From positions 1 to 51,290 of the forward strand of contig CAXKVV010001015.1 in assembly GCA_964058805.1 (NCBI GenBank): 51,290 nt of DNA, written 5' to 3'. The notes beneath the pieces were generated by a model. That model was not told where the DNA came from. It saw nothing but the letters and a program-made list of their open reading frames with translations, and searched no databases. Of this stretch, positions 49,438-51,290 are shown one piece after another (within the stretch, counting starts at the first letter, position 1; each line of letters starts with the position of its first letter). Position numbers and translations under genes: made by a program. Origin of the DNA: Schoenoplectus triqueter. Taxonomy: Eukaryota; Streptophyta; Magnoliopsida; Poales; Cyperaceae.

Positions 49438-51219
49438 ATGGAGAACAACAAATCTGATGGCTTCAACTCCAACTCGTCATTAACTGAGGATGTGGCACGG
49501 GCATTCCTGTCAGTTGTCTCATCAGCAGAACCTGTGCAGTCACCAACAGCCACTGTGGCTCTAAGGCCATCAGTGGTGTTTTCATCTCAGGATGATAATA
49601 GTGGCAGCCCATTGCAGAAGTTACAGAAGCAGGTCAGCAAGATGCTTAAAGGCTTCTCACCTCCTCCAGAGGTGCGTGGTGCATATAATCCCGAGGATCT
49701 GACAAGCCAAAAGCGCCAGTGGGCCCGTTTCCAGCTCAAATCATTGGTAATAGAGTTGATCTCTCTTTCTCTCAGTTGTAGCATCTGTGATATGTGCCTG
49801 GTACTGACATCACACTGTATCAGTCTCTTCTGATGTCAATGCAAGATATTCTTTTTAAGAAAATTGTTATGGTACTGTTGCATTGGATACTTCTCATGGG
49901 TTTTAGCTTTTTGTCCATGCTTATGGTATCTGTACGTACCAGTATTGCTTATAACCAGTAATGGATCCTGCCATCATGTTATCTTTGCATACCAGCATGG
50001 CTTACAACCAGTACTGGATCCTGCCATCATGTTGTCATCTATACACACCAGTATTGCTTACAAGCGGTACTAGGCGTATTTCCATACTCATGGTATCTGC
50101 ACGAACAGTACTAGATCCTGCCATTATGTTATCAAATTTTGTTTTTGTCCTTTTTTTGTAAATTTCTGATACTAAAGTTTTAGTTGTCAATTAAGATCAA
50201 ACCAGATTGTTGTGCAGAACATCATCTGAACGTGCAAAATCCTGTAAAATTTGAACCAACATCAGAAACTTACATGCAAAATCCAGTTAAAATTGGACCA
50301 AGGTCAGAACCTGTAATGTGATTTTTGATGTATTTATAATACCAAAATAACCAGTATTGGCTACTTCAACTGAGCAGGACAACAGACCCACAAAAGAACC
50401 ATCTAGAGTATTTGAGAGCATGGTGATTGTGGGGCTCCATCCACAGGTTGATGCACAAGTTCTTGAGCGTTCTGTACTAGCAAGAGATGAAGAAGATGTG
50501 AGGAGACCGAGGAATTTAATTAATAGAAATAACCAAGTTCATGCAGCTTCCAATCTCGAGCCTCAGGTGAATTCTACAATTTGAGATTTTCACTTCTACT
50601 GAATGTTTTGTGAGGTTTTCACTTCTGACTAAATGCTTTTTGTTATAGATTCTTTTCACATATCCTCCTGACAAACCTCTCCCACTCAAGTACAAGGATC
50701 TCCTTTCTTTCTGCCTTCCTGGTGGTGTACAGGTGTGATATATAATGCCTACATTTCAACAACAACAACAACAACAAAGCCTTTGATCCCAAATAAATTG
50801 GGGTAGGCTAGAAATGAAACCCAATCCAAAAGTATAGAGATCAGAAATCTCAAATATATAAAAACAATCAATGATAGTAATAACGATGAATATAATGCCT
50901 ACATTTCATTGGGAAAAAAATGTTTCGTTAATTCTATTCAGATAATGATGATATAAGCTTTGTTGTAAAAAGAGTAATGTTGCTTCTTTGTTAATAGGTT
51001 CGTGCTGTGGAGAGAACTCCTTCATTCAGTGAACTTAATGAGATACTTCTAGGCCAGGTACGGCATAAATCTCTGACCTAATCTACTAATTAGCACACCA
51101 TAAATTACAAATTGTTTCCCTCATCCGCCTAAATCCAGTAGTGCAACTAGTTTAAATGATTTCCTTTTTTTCAGGAACAATTGAAGGAGAGCAACCAGTC
51201 TTTTGTGTTCCGTTTACAG
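49438..51219 (+). CDS. DENN (AEX-3) domain-containing protein, 5' part
   Basis: Coding exons: 49438-49746, 50378-50566, 50649-50732, 50998-51057 and 51175-51219. They total 687 nt, 229 codons, and the gene continues beyond the window. Every intron is GT-AG and phase 0. The start ACCACGATGG has a good context. The N-terminal ~100 residues are Ser-rich and probably disordered, with a basic LQKLQKQVSKMLKG segment (about 61-74) and RQWARFQLKSL at the exon 1 end. The upstream DENN (uDENN) domain starts near residue 113 with FESMVIVGLHP. It continues with ILFTYPPDKPLP, LLSFCLPGGVQVRAVERTPS and SFVFRLQ, the standard uDENN order. The core DENN and dDENN parts should lie downstream. DENN proteins act as Rab GTPase exchange factors or regulators of membrane traffic; the specific partner is unknown. 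The plant family assignment rests on the motif order, recalled and not searched. Confidence 0.9.
49747..50377 (+). other. Intron 1 of the DENN gene, with internal tandem repeats
   Basis: Bounded by TCATTG|GTAATA and TGAGCAG|GACAAC. It contains a degenerate ~55-bp tandem repeat: CCAGTATTGCTTATAACCAG from 49939, with further copies from 49992 and 50048, each followed by ACTGGATCCTGCCAT-like sequence. There is also a 42-bp-period duplication (TGCAAAATCC..., 50233 and 50275). No coding function is implied. Confidence 0.8.
50759..50889 (-). mobile_element. Short retroposon in DENN intron 3, with 19-bp target duplication
   Basis: A 131-bp insertion sits between perfect copies of ATATAATGCCTACATTTCA (50740-50758 and 50890-50908). 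On the minus strand it ends in (GTT)n, preceded by AGCCTACCCCAATTTATTTG and GGGATCAAAGGCTTTG. That 3' end is familiar from plant RTE-type LINEs and SINEs sharing it. It lies in the intron 50733-50997 and leaves both splice sites intact. Confidence 0.9.
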
Positions 51220-51290
51220 GTACATAACTTCACAAAATGATCTTAGCGCTATTAATGACCTGTAAGAATGACCCAGTAAACTATTTCTGT
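51220..51290 (+). other. Start of DENN intron 5, running off the window
   Basis: It begins GTACATAAC after TTTACAG. No acceptor is reached before the window ends. Confidence 0.75.

Noticed and set aside
49864..50161. Open frames inside DENN intron 1
   Set aside because: They are produced by the ~55-bp tandem repeat. Splice signals and uDENN continuity place this region in an intron.
1..51290. tRNA, rRNA or telomeric repeat sequences
   Set aside because: No cloverleaf-like A/B box pair, rRNA core or TTTAGGG tract was found by eye on either strand.

Overview
The window looks like nuclear DNA of a flowering plant. It has one intron-containing gene for a DENN-domain protein, Ty1/copia sequence with a plant initiator-tRNA-Met type primer site, many AT-rich foldback MITEs, and a long satellite array. 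I cannot name the species from sequence alone.

Layout. Positions 1-2211: LTR-like sequence of unclear origin, then the decayed 3' end of a Ty1/copia element (RT C-terminus, RNase H, polypurine tract, 256-bp LTR). Positions 2221-4788: a small hairpin, a 57-bp tandem duplication, and two copies of a 390-bp foldback MITE in a duplicated segment with long (AT)n and (CT)n tracts. Positions 4789-37382: an uninterrupted 32.6-kb satellite array. Its ~181-bp monomers are arranged in an 18-monomer higher-order repeat (HOR) of 3267 bp, present ten times (the last copy truncated by 87 bp) at near identity. Positions 37383-41680: AT-rich low-complexity DNA, then a long-terminal-inverted-repeat DNA element that may carry a captured exon. 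Its right arm is split by a 2874-bp internally deleted Copia element (minus strand, perfect 5-bp target duplication AAACA). Positions 41681-48300: gene-free, AT-rich and dense in non-autonomous elements: a hAT element with 8-bp target duplication, an older relative, four foldback MITEs and a short retroposon. Positions 48300-51290: the 5' part of a DENN-domain gene on the plus strand. Five coding exons are visible, all joined by phase-0 introns; the gene runs off the window.

The standout is the satellite. It is a complete HOR array with both edges in view, two monomer families, edge-unit divergence, a unit-specific 10-bp indel, and recurrent palindromes in most monomers, ending about 12 kb from an apparently intact gene. 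The only apparently intact protein-coding gene is the DENN gene; everything else is transposon-derived or satellite. Repeated short ORFs in the satellite are by-products of the repeat, not genes.
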